Below, piece by piece: positions 11,061-22,316 of a stretch of 64,000 bases of DNA; within the stretch, counting starts at the first letter, position 1, and every line of letters starts with the position of its first letter. A program made the translations under genes and the position numbers. The notes below the pieces were generated by a model, which was not told where the DNA came from, searched no databases, and saw nothing but the letters and a program-made list of their open reading frames with translations. The DNA is from Ampullaceana balthica. Lineage: Eukaryota; Mollusca; Gastropoda; Lymnaeidae. The stretch spans positions 1-64,000 of the forward strand of contig CALYLW010001222.1 of NCBI GenBank assembly GCA_944989445.1, given 5' to 3'.

Positions 11061-11599
11061 ATAAAAAATTTTGGGGGCCCTTAAATTATTGGGGGCTTTA
11101 GCCCGTTCAGCACCCCCCCTTTTAATCCGCCATAGGGGGGTCCACGCATCTGTGACGATGTGGTACGAGGAGGGGGGTGTTTAAGAAATGTGACGTCACA
11201 TCAAAAACGCGAAACTTTAAATAAAAGTTCCACTTAAATATTTGATTGTTTACCATTTATTTAATTACGTTTTCAATGACTTCACGCGTGTTACGATATT
11301 ACAGTGCAGACTTACCCTAAATACATATTTAAATGACAAAAAATAATTTGCAACATGCTAATTTTTATTGAGAAAATACGGCTTGGGGGAGGGGTGTCAA
11401 AGCTTTGTGACGTCATATCGTAAAAAAGGGGTGGGTCTAAGTTTTTGTGACAAAGTATGACGCTGGGGGAGGGTGGGGTAAAAATCGGCAACCTCGCGTG
11501 ACGTCATTTATGGACGGCCCCTTCAGTCGTGAAGGGGTGACACCATGAGCTACCGCCCCGGGTGACACCAACCCTAGTGACGCCTCTGATTGTTTTACT

Positions 11600-12735
11600 A
11601 TATTTTGCATAACTTTGAATGATTTCATAATCAACGCTAGTTATTTTGTTCTATATTAATAATTTAATTTATAACTTAACTTTTTATTTAACTTATTTTG
11701 TATAATTATAATATTCACAATAGACTAGAGTTTTAAAATTATATGGCTGAATACGATATAACACGTGAGACAGGCAACATTTTTATTTTTAAGTTCGCAA
11801 ATCAAATCATAATTGCAATTGTCATTTAAAGTTCAACTGAAAAAAAACAAAGAATATAAAATTATTACAATGATATAACTTATATCATATAAATAAAATG
11901 TTTAAATGTAAATACTGAATTGAAAGTATTGAATAATTGACTACTGTAAGTGTACTAGTCAATGACAAAGAAGTTAAAAACGAAAGCCAACGCTCAGCCT
12001 CTCCCAGTTTCCAAGGCTCCTGTTTAACTTTAAAGTTTATAGTATAAACTAATAATTACAGATTAAAATTATTATTTTTTAACATAAAATTAATATTTTT
12101 AAAACATAAAATTAATATATCAGCTATAACAATGAACATAATTTAATGACATGAGTAAATAAAATAGTTACTAATTAGTAGTTACTAGTAAGTTGTAACA
12201 TAGTACTCAGCAGTACTTGTTACCTTTAAGTTTGTAGTTTGTTTCTTCAATTTTTAAGTTTCGAAAAATTAAGTGTTTGTCATACCCACATTCTATTTCA
12301 AGAACAATAACATCCCAAGTTTGTTCGGTGACAAGCGAGAACTCTTATCATCATTTATCTTCCCCGCTGTGCTGAATGCTCTCTCACTATCCATTCTTGT
12401 TAAATGTGCTGATTTCTGGTTATTGTTTTTTTACTTTTATATATTTGTTTATAAACTCCTTAATATTAATTTAATTTGGAATTCATACATTCTTTACTAC
12501 ATTAATATCCGGATACTATCCGGATCTGCCATAAGTATTTGCCGAATCCGGATAGTGGCAAAAATTGCAATATCCGATCCGGATATCCGACATTCCGGAT
12601 ACCCGGCTGTCCTCTAATCATAAGGCATACCAAAAGAAATTCTGTATGTTTCCGTTATTAGGCACTAGCATCTCGGAGGAGGCCTATGGGGGTAACAAAT
12701 GTAGATGATTCTCCTCGACCCTAGTGACGCCTCTG
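11600..12735. other. AT-rich region ending in transposon termini
   Basis: There is no gene. 12500-12605 is a cluster of TATCCGGAT-type inverted motifs ending TACCCGGCTGTCCTCT, typical of a hAT terminus. 12714-12735 ends GACCCTAGTGACGCCTCTG, a further terminus of the same family as 8302-11588. Confidence 0.5.
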
Positions 12736-12804
12736 CATAAGAGTTCATTTGCCTAATGAAAACCTGACAAGTTGTTTTTTTTAAAATAAAAGTCTAGCAT
12801 CACA

Positions 12805-12943
12805 ACCATTCCGTGTACACATTGAAGTCAAGTCGTTGAACCATTCCGTGTACACATTGAAGTCAAGTCGTTGAAACATTCCGTGTACACATTGAAGTCA
12901 AGTCGTTGAACATTCCGTGTACACATTGAAGTCAAGTCGTTGA
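12805..12943. repeat. 35-bp minisatellite, four copies
   Basis: Four nearly identical head-to-tail units beginning ACCATTCCGTGTACACATTG. Confidence 0.95.
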
Positions 12944-12990
12944 TATTCATAACGGGATACGACCATTGAATGTTGATAGCTAAAACAATG

Positions 12991-13556
12991 CTGGAATAGT
13001 TTACTACTTTCTTATGGTAGTGACGTCAGGGGTCTGGAATAGTTTACTACTTTCTTATGGTAATGGTAGTGACGTCAGGGGTCTGGAATAGTTTACTACT
13101 TTCTTATGGTAGTGACGTCAGGGGTCTGGAATAGTTTACTACTTTCTTATGGTAGTGACGTCAGGGGTCTGGAATAGTTTACTACTTTCTTATGGTAGTG
13201 ACGTCAGGTGTCTGGAATAGTTTACTACTTTCTTATGGTAGTGACGTCAGGGGTCTGGAATAGTTTACTACTTTCTTATGGTAGTGACGTCAGGGGTCTG
13301 GAATAGTTTACTACTTTCTTATGGTAGTGACGTCAGGGGTCTGGAATAGTTTACTACTTTCTTATGGTAGTGACGTCAGGTGTCTGGAATAGTTTACTAC
13401 TTTCTTATGGTAGTGACGTCAGGGGTCTGGAATAGTTTACTACTTTCTTATGGTAGTGACGTCAGGGGTCTGGAATAGTTTACTACTTTCTTATGGTAGT
13501 GACGTCAGGGGTCTGGAATAGTTTACTACTTTCTTATGGTAGTGACGTCGGGGGTC
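12991..13556. repeat. 43-bp minisatellite with a CRE palindrome in each unit
   Basis: Thirteen units (one 6 bp longer) each end in AGTGACGTCAGG, so 12 intact copies of the palindrome TGACGTCA (the CREB/ATF consensus) occur at 43-bp spacing; the last unit reads TGACGTCG. Whether the sites bind anything is unknown. Confidence 0.95.
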
Positions 13557-13970
13557 TAGGAAATTAGGACAAACTTCCTAAATGTTGTCTGAAACTGGGG
13601 CAACTCTCACTACTTGAAGTTAGAGTCTCTCAAATTAGCATATTCATGTCAAGTCCCCTTGCTACCCCAGGACGATAAAAACGCTGGGGAGCAAAGTCAA
13701 ATAGAGGCGCGTTCGATTTTCAGTAGATGCTATTTTTTTAAAATAAAGTTACTCGAAATAAGCTGATCTTTGGTGTATATTTATTCGGGGCATTCATTGT
13801 TCGTTGCCTTATTTTGTAGTTCGAACCAATTTCTGGATAAATTTTTTTTAATATGTTTCACAATGGTTTTTCTAGTAATAAGTATTATAAGAAATCCCAT
13901 ATGCCAACCAAAAATCTAAAGAAGAATTATGTAATGCCCCACAATGTGTATTTTAATATAAATTCAGTAA
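13557..13970. other. Spacer without recognisable features
   Basis: No open frame, domain or repeat stands out. Confidence 0.5.
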
Positions 13971-14246
13971 AGGGGCCGTCCATAAAGGTCGTCACGCCCC
14001 AGAGGGGGGAGGGGGTGTAAGAAAGTGTGAAAGTTTTTGACAGGGGGGAAGGGAGAGGAGGGTCCAGCCATGTGTGACGTCATGGTGTATTATATTAAAA
14101 TTTTAATTATTTTGTTAATAAAAAAACAAAATTTTTGTTGGAAAGTGTGACGTACTTTGGTTCCAAGATTTGTGACACTTTGTGACCGGGGGGGGGGCAG
14201 GTAAAAATGTTAAAAAATAGCGTGACGCACTTTATGGAAGGCCCCA
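13971..14246. mobile_element. MITE of the GGGGCCGTCCATAAA family
   Basis: The ends are inverted: AAGGGGCCGTCCATAAAGG at the left and CTTTATGGAAGGCCCC at the right, with G-rich subterminal tracts next to AGTGTGA/TGTGAC motifs. It has no coding capacity. Related copies flank 11100-11530 and 18925-20786. Confidence 0.8.
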
Positions 14247-14310
14247 CATCTATAGCTAAGATACAAAGGTATTTGAGAGAATTCGACCAAAAATAAGTAT
14301 CGCCACGAAT

Positions 14311-15549
14311 AACCTGGGTACATAGATACGGCTGTTTATTGGTCCTTCAACATAGATACGGCTGTTTATTGGTCCTTCAACATAGATACGACTGTTTATT
14401 GGTCCTTCAACATAGATACGGCTGTTTATTGGTCCTTCAACATAGATACGACTGTTTATTGGTCCTTCAACATAGATACGGCTGTTTATTGGTCCTTCAA
14501 CATAGATACGACTGTTTATTGGTCCTTCAACATAGATACGACTGTTTATTGGTCCTTCAACATAGATACGACTGTTTATTGGTCCTTCAACATAGATACG
14601 ACTGTTTATTGGTCCTTCAACATAGAAACGACTGTTTATTGGTCCTTCAACATAGATACGACTGTTTATTGGTCCATCAACATAGATACGACTGTTTATT
14701 GGTCCTTCAACATAGATACGACTGTTTATTGGTCCTTCAACATAGATACGACTGTTTATTGGTCCTTCAACATAGATACGACTGTTTATTGGTCCTTCAA
14801 CATAGATACGACTGTTTATTGGTCCTTCAACATAGATACGGCTGTTTATTGGTCCTTCAACATAGATACGGCTGTTTATTGGTCCTTCAACATAGATACG
14901 ACTGTTTATTGGTCCTTCAACATAGATACGGCTGTTTATTGGTCCTTCAACATAGATACGACTGTTTATTGGTCCTTCAACATAGATACGACTGTTTTAT
15001 TGGTCCTTCAACATAGATACGACTGTTTATTGGTCCTTCAACATAGATACGACTGTTTATTGGTCCTTCAACATAGATACGGCTGTTTATTGGTCCTTCA
15101 ACATAGATACGGCTGTTTATTGGTCCTTCAACATAGATACGACTGTTTATTGGTCCTTCAACATAGATACGGCTGTTTATTGGTCCTTCCTGAATAACGT
15201 GGGTACATAGATACGACTGTTTATTGGTCCTTCAACATAGATACGACTGTTTATTGGTCCTTCAACATAGATACGGCTGTTTATTGGTCCTTCCTGAATA
15301 ACGTGGGTACATAGATACGGCTGTTTATTGGTCCTTCACCATAGATACGGCTGTTTATTGGTCCTTCAACATAGATACGGCTGTTTATTGGTCCTTCAAC
15401 ATAGATACGGCTGTTTATTGGTCCTTCAACATAGATACGACTGTTTATTGGTCCTTCAACATAGATACGACTGTTTATTGGTCCTTCAACATAGATACGA
15501 CTGTTTATTGGTCCTTCAACATAGATACGACTGTTTATTGGTCCTTCAA
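14311..15549. repeat. 30-bp minisatellite, about 41 copies
   Basis: The unit is CATAGATACGRCTGTTTATT plus GGTCCTTCAA. R alternates between G and A in an irregular pattern. CCTGAATAACGTGGGTA interrupts the array twice (about 15189 and 15293) and a close variant precedes it. The 30-bp period keeps one frame open; that frame is not a gene. Confidence 0.97.
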
Positions 15550-15638
15550 ATTTTCATTTAATTTTCTTTTATTTGCATTATTATTATGTCCATTTTATGC
15601 CATAACATTTCAATCTCTTCTTTCAACCAATTGGTGCG

Positions 15639-15757
15639 GAAATATATCTACTTAAATATATCTACTTAAATATATACACTTAAATATATCCACTTAAATA
15701 TATCCACTCCAATATATCTACTTCAATATATCTACTTAAATTTATCTTCTTAAATAG
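15639..15757. repeat. 16-bp AT-rich tandem repeat
   Basis: About seven degenerate copies of AATATATCTACTTAA. Confidence 0.85.
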
Positions 15758-16356
15758 AATTCATTAGATTGTTGGAGGATGACAGTCAACAATCTTTTCG
15801 ATTCCGATATAATTTTTTATTGAATTTCATTCAAAGTTCAATTCTGTCAAAGTCTGTGCTGACACCAATCAAAGAATCAAAGATAAACTCTATTTGAACA
15901 TTAATCTTTAACCATATCAATTCGATGAATTAATTTTTTCGGACTATCTCAAATTAATTTCTATCTCCTTAAAGCGAAATGTTGAAAATTTTCTATTAAG
16001 TTTTTTTTGTTTTTTTAAAAAATAAAGATACAGATTTTTAAATATTGAAACTAAGGAACACTTTTAGAAAGTCTAACGGATGAGACCCATTGTTTCATGA
16101 TCTGTTGAGTTTGAGTAGTAATATTTAACTGCAAAATAAACTCGTTTAATATATTCCATGAATCTCATTGTCAAACTGTAACGATGAAATTATATAAAAT
16201 ATGAGTCATCATTTACAAACAAGGAGATTATAAAGTGACTCAGTTAGCGATGACGTGGAAGCTTCTATCGAAGGTCTCATTTCCATTTTATGGCATCAGT
16301 ACCAGCGCGTCTTGAACTTCGTCTCTGCTTGTTTGATTTTAATTTCGTTTTGAGGA
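15758..16356. other. Spacer upstream of Kunitz gene 2
   Basis: AT-rich and without a recognisable gene. Similarity to the upstream region of Kunitz gene 1 starts at about 16357. Confidence 0.5.
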
Positions 16357-16436
16357 CCACACATTAACATAAACTATGGCACCCCTTAGACATTAAAACA
16401 AATAAACTCGATGTCCACCATGACTGGTTAGATTCC

Positions 16437-16443
16437 TATAAAA
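16437..16443 (+). promoter_or_regulatory. TATA box of Kunitz gene 2
   Basis: TATAAAA lies 98 bp upstream of the ATG, in the same context and at the same distance as in Kunitz gene 1. Confidence 0.75.
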
Positions 16444-16534
16444 GCTTCAACTAACAGTAACACAATCACAACGCCTTCAACCATCCCAAGAATCTTCTCT
16501 CCAAGTCCGAAGACTTCCAAACCCACGAAAGAAA

Positions 16535-18028
16535 ATGATGACCAAAATGATTGTGTTTTGTCTGTTTGGCATGCTCTGCATTCAGCTGTCCACCCAACAG
16601 AATGGTCAGTACAAACTGTTTGTATGTTTGTAAAGAGAAATGTTTGTATCTTTCAGGTTTAAATTTGTTACAAATATGTTACCTGTAGTGTGTCTCGTTG
16701 ATTTGGGTTGGAATGATACATGTCAGGCTAGATTTTTTATTTTAAATTATTTTTTTTTAATTTTCGCTGAGGAAGGCATCTTGCCGACACGTTAGTTGCT
16801 TGTTGTGTGTATTGTCAGGCTCACACAGACTCTCTGTTTATTTTCTTTCTTTCTTCTTAAAAATCTTATCATCTAATTATGTTATGAAAAATTTCAATGG
16901 GTCACAAAATCAGGGATTTACACAACAGAGATAGTTTTATTAAATTTATTTCTTGTGCTAATGCCATATTATCTAGATTTCTATCTGCTAGCACATTTAA
17001 TTTTAAAATCAGTTTAATGAGAAAGTTCACTCAATCACACTTCAAAGCTGGTTTTCTGTGGCTGGCCGTATGTGGCCCGCGGGCCGCACTTTTCCCCACC
17101 CCTGCAATAAATTATTATTTCTTGTCAACGCCAGATGAACTTGAAAATTTGTTTCGATGATGATGGATTTCCTCTACCGCGCTAATATTACCCATTCTTA
17201 TACCGACATGCTCGTGCTAACATTACCCATTCTTATACCGGCATGCTCGTGCTAACATTACCCATTCTTATACCGGCATGCTCGTGCTAACATTACCCAT
17301 TCTTATACCGGCATGCTCGTGCTAACATTACCCATTCTTATACCGGCATGCTCGTGCTAACATTACCCATTCTTATACCGGCATGCTCGTGCTAACATTA
17401 CCCATTCTTATACCGGCATGCTCGTGCTAACATTACCCATTCTTATACCGACATGCTCGTGCTAACATTACCCATTCTTATACCGACATGCTCGTTTCGC
17501 CCTGATGTTCAAAACCTCTATCAAATAAATAAGTCTTCAAATTTTTATTAAACTAGTCTTTGTGTCACACTTTTAAAAAAATTTGGAAGTCTGTTCCTCA
17601 TTTTTAATGCCACCGATTCAAAGAAGCGCACGTTAAGGGACATCCTCCTGTGTCCATACACTCCGAGGACTTTCAGAAGGGACAGCGTAGAAGGAGGACG
17701 CAACCCTTTTAGAGATACGTGTTTTGATTTTAGTTGCTCCCTTATTAACATGTCTGGGATGTGAGTAACAATTTCATGAATATTTTAATGGTTTTATCTT
17801 TCAATATGATTTTGACTTTGTCTAAACTTTATTCTCATTTCATCTACAGCTATTTGTGAACTGGAGTCTGCCTCTGGACCTTGCAGAGGAATCTTCCACC
17901 GTTACTTTTTCAACCAAGTCACCGGTGCATGTGAGGTCTTCACTTACGGAGGTTGTGAGGGAAACGCTAACAACTTTGAAAGTGAAGAGCTCTGCTTGGC
18001 TACCTGTAAACCTGCTCTGAAGAAATAG
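16535..18028 (+). CDS. Secreted single-domain Kunitz-type serine protease inhibitor (copy 2)
   Basis: Exons 16535-16604 and 17850-18028 are separated by a phase-1 intron and encode 82 residues. The exon 1 signal peptide is identical to that of the gene at 6972. The domain exon differs at five bases: four silent and one Ala to Ser between the first and second cysteines. All six cysteines and the Arg at the P1 position are kept, so a trypsin-like target is again predicted. The donor is GTCAGT, weaker than the GTGAGT of copy 1. The intron is 1245 bp against 433 bp, expanded by a 35-bp minisatellite and transposon debris. ATTAAA at 18163-18168 is the likely poly(A) signal, since the AATAAA of copy 1 is not preserved. 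Promoter and 5' UTR are nearly the same as in copy 1, so similar expression is likely unless the donor change reduces splicing. Confidence 0.93.
17060..17104. mobile_element. hAT terminus in the intron of Kunitz gene 2
   Basis: GGCCCGCGGGCCGCACTTTT followed by CCCCACCCCTG is the inverse of a Charlie-like hAT end (CAGGGGTGGGG...GCGGCCCGCGGGCC). The other end was not located. Confidence 0.5.
17180..17494. repeat. 35-bp minisatellite in the intron of Kunitz gene 2
   Basis: About nine copies of a unit starting GTGCTAACATTACCCATTCT. The array is absent from the intron of copy 1 and therefore arose after the gene duplication. Confidence 0.95.
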
Positions 18029-18162
18029 ACACGCTCTATTGGGAAGAAAACATGTAGTTTTTACTAGTGAAATTCAAATCACAATTTTAGACCTGATCTA
18101 TTTTCAAATTATTACTGTTTTGTATTAATTGAAAAGTTTTAATTGAAAATGAAACTTCAAAC

Positions 18163-18168
18163 ATTAAA
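18163..18168 (+). terminator. Probable poly(A) signal of Kunitz gene 2
   Basis: ATTAAA lies 135 bp after the stop, at the position of AATAAA in copy 1. Confidence 0.5.
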
Positions 18169-18199
18169 CACATCTTCTTCTAAAATGTTTTTTTTTATT

Positions 18200-18550
18200 T
18201 ATTCGATTGTTAAATTTAAATGTGTGTTCAAGTGCTCATTGCATAGTTGTTTGATTCATTATTTGAATCTATCACTTCAGCTTTTAAAATAGCTTGATAA
18301 TTTGTTGCTATTTCATTGACACTCAAAAAAATAAAAAAAAATAAAATATTGATTAAAAGTTATTCGCCATCGACACAAAAGAGATGAATATGAATTACTT
18401 ATATGTGTTATCAAATGAAGCTTATAAATGAAGTCAAGACTAACCACAAAGTTTGGCAAATCTGATGAGCAATTCATTGATTACTTGGAATTCTTAAACT
18501 TTTGTTTTCCCTTTACCCTGGGGAATATAAACTCCACTGTGAGTCCCCGC
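18200..18550. other. 3' flank of Kunitz gene 2
   Basis: Nothing is recognised before the LINE tail at about 18553. Confidence 0.5.
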
Positions 18551-18924
18551 TTGTCTTTTAAAAATGCAAGACTAGACACAAACCACGTATAAGCGCAGAG
18601 GCGTAACTAGGTTTTTGGCGCTCTTGGTTAATTCATTTTTGGCGCCCATTGATAAATTGATACGTTTTCAGCTTCATAATTGCGATTTTTTTTTCATTTG
18701 TTAGAAAAGTAATTAAATTTCTCTTCTTTTTTTTTAATGACAATAATTACGTACGTAGTCTGTCAGTAACAGTCATACAGTGTGAAAATAAAAAATGCAT
18801 AAGACAAGAACAAAACTAATTTGCAGTTTATTATTTACTAAATAATACAAAATAAATTGGTGGATAAAACGGGATATTGTTGCGTTAATAAAGAATACAG
18901 CAAAACTTGAAGTAAATTTAAGTA

Positions 18925-20786
18925 AGGGGCCGTCCATAAATGGCGTCACGCACCTAGGGGGGAGGGGGGTCACACTTTTGTGATGATGCGTGACGAGGGG
19001 GAGGGAGGGGGGTTGAAGAAATGTGACGTCACATCAAAAGGGGTAACTGTAAATTAAACTTCCACTGAAATATTTGGTCGCTTACAATTTATTTAATGAC
19101 TTTTTTTTCTTCTTTTTTAAAAAAAAATCAGTGCTTCTCAATGTGCCGGTCGGTAGGCCACCAGACGCTGGTTGGCGTATGCTATCAAGACACGAAAATT
19201 AAATCTAATTATAATCCTTAAGTTTGAGAATCCACAAGATAACATATGAAATTGTTACACTGCGTCGTTTGATGTTGACATCAAAGCATTTGTGATGTAA
19301 CCGCAGCTCCGTTTGGTTCTCTCATGGCAGGAGTTGTATAACATTTTTGCCCGTTACCCCAAAATATACAAATTTATGTATGCGTTACCCCCCAGACTCT
19401 AGGTCCTGCTCACATGACTCGGGGATTTGGGGAGAGCGTCTTTAGCGAAAATGCTACTGGTGAGTTTTACAAGCATGACAAGTGTCTAAAAATGATTTGA
19501 ATAGGATTATGTGTAGATATTTTAAGTCAAAAACGACACGGAATATCCCTTTTCTTTAAAAGGGGGGGGGGAATCTATTTGATAGAGTTAAAAACGTTTT
19601 AAGTTTGGTATAATTGTTCGATTGGTTTTTGGTCAAACGCCCCTGGCCATTCTAGTCTTCTAGATCAGTGCTTCACAAAGAGGTGGTTCGCGGACCGGTG
19701 CCGGTCCATAGGCCATCCGCTGCCGGTGCCCAGATATTCTAAAAATAGGACAGAAAAAATTGTTAGTGCAGAGAAAATAGTGTACAGGTCCCTGGTGAAA
19801 TGGAAAAAATTCCTGCTGTTCCGCAATACTAAAAAGTTTGAGAAGCACTGTTCTAGATAGAAGGGTAAATGAGCCCATTTAAAATTAGTCAAGTATTCAT
19901 TTACTTTATTGAATGCATCAAATTCTTGACATCGCAATTCGAGAGGAGCACAAAACAACTTTTCTTCTTAGCTCAGTTTTTAAGGCATTAATTTTAAATA
20001 TCACAGAAATGATACGTGATAAAGACAAGTCATGCGGATTAAGATTATTGTCACTCGTGTCAATATAAATGAAAGTAGGGTAGATTTAGGTGTCTTCATA
20101 TAGTGCGTAGGTAAGAAATCTATATAGTTGTCAAATTTTTTAAAAAATGCATTTTCTGGATGGAACAGTTTAATAATGGGCATATGTTCCAAAGCGTACA
20201 CGAACACATGACGTATTTTAATATATCTAGCGGATTACAGGGGATGTTATATGTCCCAAATGAGTCTGCATTACCCCCAAGAATTCCCTTTTTGACCCCA
20301 GTTCAGGTTAGTTACCTCTGTTCGCCGACCTCTTTCTTACGGGATGCCCGTCAGTCAATTGAGGGATTTTTAAAAAATACATTTTAAAAAATATAAATGT
20401 TATTTTTAAATATTTTTTTTCTAAACAAAGACGTTAACCGTGATGATTAATAGTCAATGTTTAATTTGTATACATTAAAATAAAATATAAGCTAAGGATG
20501 TTAACACAGTTCGTTTTCTGAAGGCCGGTTAAACATTTTTTTAAAAATGCTTCACGCGGGTTACGATATTACAATGTAGATCTTCACTAAATAAATAATA
20601 AATACTTAAATGACAATAAAAGTGATTTGAAACATACTTATTTTGAAATAGAAAATAAAGTTGTGTTCAAAGATTTGTGACGTATTTTTAGAGGGGGGGG
20701 TCTAAGTTTTGTGACGACGCGTGACGAGGGGGGGAGGGGGTAAAAAATTGGCAAAAATCGCGTGACGTCATTTATGGACGGCTCCT
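18925..20786. mobile_element. GGGGCCGTCCATAAA inverted-repeat element, interrupted
   Basis: The left end is AGGGGCCGTCCATAAATGGC and the right end is GACGTCATTTATGGACGGCTCCT. Internal text at both sides (GAAATGTGACGTCACATCAA; CGCGGGTTACGATATTACA) matches the interior at 11150-11330, where the two parts are contiguous. About 1.4 kb (roughly 19114-20548) is therefore a later insertion here. Confidence 0.85.
19666..19850. mobile_element. 185-bp hAT MITE with perfect 8-bp TSD
   Basis: The ends are CAGTGCTTCACAAAG and TTTGAGAAGCACTG, flanked by TTCTAGAT (19658-19665 and 19851-19858). It has no coding capacity. Confidence 0.95.
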
Positions 20787-20847
20787 AACACTTAACCGAA
20801 TACAGCTCAGCAGTTCCGTTAACTGGCGTTTTGGCGTGTTGCTAATA

Positions 20848-22316
20848 CAGTCGGACCTTTCTAAGTCGCACTCAAGGAGGGGGGGGGGACATTCGACTTA
20901 CTGAGTTTTCGAGTTAAGGAAACTGGCGTAATAGGCACAGATTAATCAAGGACAATGTTGGTATTGAGATGGGGGAGGGGCAGCAATAGCGGCAAAAAGG
21001 CTTGACAGGAAGAGGAGCGGTGATGTTTCATATGAAAGGAGCCAACTTGCTTTGACATACCGACACAAGCCCGTGAGAGGAGATAACTTCCCTCCCCTGC
21101 CCCACTTTACTCCCTCGACAGTGGGATGGGAATAGTAAACATTTTCTTTTTAAAAGAAAGACTGTAAAATCATATTGACATTTGCATGATAAGAAGCCCC
21201 GCAAAGGCCACAAACATAATAAAAAATATAATAGGTTTTAAATGAAATATATTTATGTAGCCGTCTGCTAGAGTTGATCTCAGCAGTCCGCTTTAGTGAC
21301 CTTCATGGGTCAGTGCAGGGTTACTCCATCCCTCGTTGTGGCGGGAGTTCACACAGAGTGACTGACCAACCTATCCGTGTTTACTGCACGGGGAGGTCAG
21401 TCACGTGATGAGCAGGGACACACCGGTGGGCCAGTAACACACTGCCCCTGGTCTGTGTGAGAGGAGAGTGTGAGTTGGAGAGTGTTGAGGTAGCGCTTGG
21501 AGCGAGGACTGACTTGTTAACTTGTTCATGGCCCATTCTTGTATTGAGAAATAAAGTGTTTGATATCCTATACCAGTGAATTGAACTTCATTGTTTTTAA
21601 TTTAACTTAGCCACCACTCGGCTACATTTAAATAAAATTAATTACTCACTTTTTGTTATCGAGGATAAAAGTGAAATGCAGTCAGACCTCGATAAGTCGA
21701 ACTTCCCTAGTCGAAAGCCACCCTATATCGAATTACTTGTTAGGTCCCGGCCTAATGTATTTTAGATCTCCCTAACTCCAAGATGTTTTGGCTTTCAACC
21801 TCTATTAGTCGAATTATCCAAGGCGTTTGTGTTATTATTCTGGAGTGACATTTCAGAACACGTGTTTTCGTAGAGCAACGTTCATGGACGTAAAATCTTA
21901 TCTTAGTGCATTCCACGAGGGATTAAGCGACCCTTGCAAGTACAAAAAATGACAAAGAAAATAGAAAGGAGTGGCAAATAATTCGCGTCCCTTTGCTGCA
22001 TGCTTTGACTCTTTTTTTAAAAAAAATCTTACTCCCCCAATCCCGACTGTGAAAAGGAGTAAAGTGGGGGAGAGGGAGAGAAGGTGTCTCCTCTCACGGG
22101 CTTGTGTCGGCATGTCAAAGCAGGTTGGCTTCCTTTCATATGAAACATATTCACCGCCTCTCGTTCCTGTCAAGCCTAATGGCTGTTCCCCCACCTCTCA
22201 ATATCTACATTGTCCTTGATTAATCGGCAACTATTACGCCATTTTCCCTAACTCATAACTTCGTAAGCCGATTTTTTTTCGGGTCCTTTTGAGTTCGACT
22301 TAGAGAGGTCCGATTG
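20848..22316. mobile_element. Tigger/pogo-like element with roughly 300-bp inverted repeats, TA target
   Basis: The left end is CAGTCGGACCTTTCTAAGTCG and the right end is CGACTTAGAGAGGTCCGATTG, both bordered by TA. 20848-21190 and about 22020-22316 are inverted copies of each other. Similar half-elements occur at about 29085-29310 and 49955-50235. A second internal CAGTCAGACCTCGATAAGTCG lies at about 21679. There is no intact transposase. Confidence 0.85.
21256..21626 (+). mobile_element. Solo LTR, 371 bp, 4-bp TSD
   Basis: It starts TGTAGCCG and ends CGGCTACA, a perfect 8-bp terminal inverted repeat with the TG...CA ends of LTRs. TTTA flanks both sides. GAAATAAAGTGTTTG near 21549 supplies a poly(A) signal in the R/U5 region. 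No internal retroelement sequence adjoins it, so it is most likely the result of LTR-LTR recombination. A Gypsy-type origin is compatible with the short target duplication but not shown. Confidence 0.75.

Larger units (their letters stand above)
8302..11588. mobile_element. DNA element with roughly 200-bp terminal inverted repeats
   Basis: 8302-8504 and about 11385-11588 are near-perfect inverted copies: both begin or end with CAGAGGCGTCACTAGGGTTG and share the long block with GGTGTCACCCGGGGCGG and GGGGCCGYCCATAAATGACGTCA. The left arm is interrupted at 8505 by another CAGTGGCGTCACTAGG end. The interior contains a ZMYM1-like hAT transposase relic on the minus strand. The 8-bp flanks (GGGGAAAC and ATTGTTTT) do not match, so this may be a composite or rearranged insertion. 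Confidence 0.75.

Noticed and set aside
14339..15561. Long repeat frame with LQHRYGCLLV units
   Set aside because: The 30-bp period keeps one frame open. There is no signal, domain or splice evidence.
17548..17751. Minus-strand 67-residue frame in the intron of Kunitz gene 2
   Set aside because: It has some resemblance to LINE C-terminal text but no firm motif, so I left it out as a feature.
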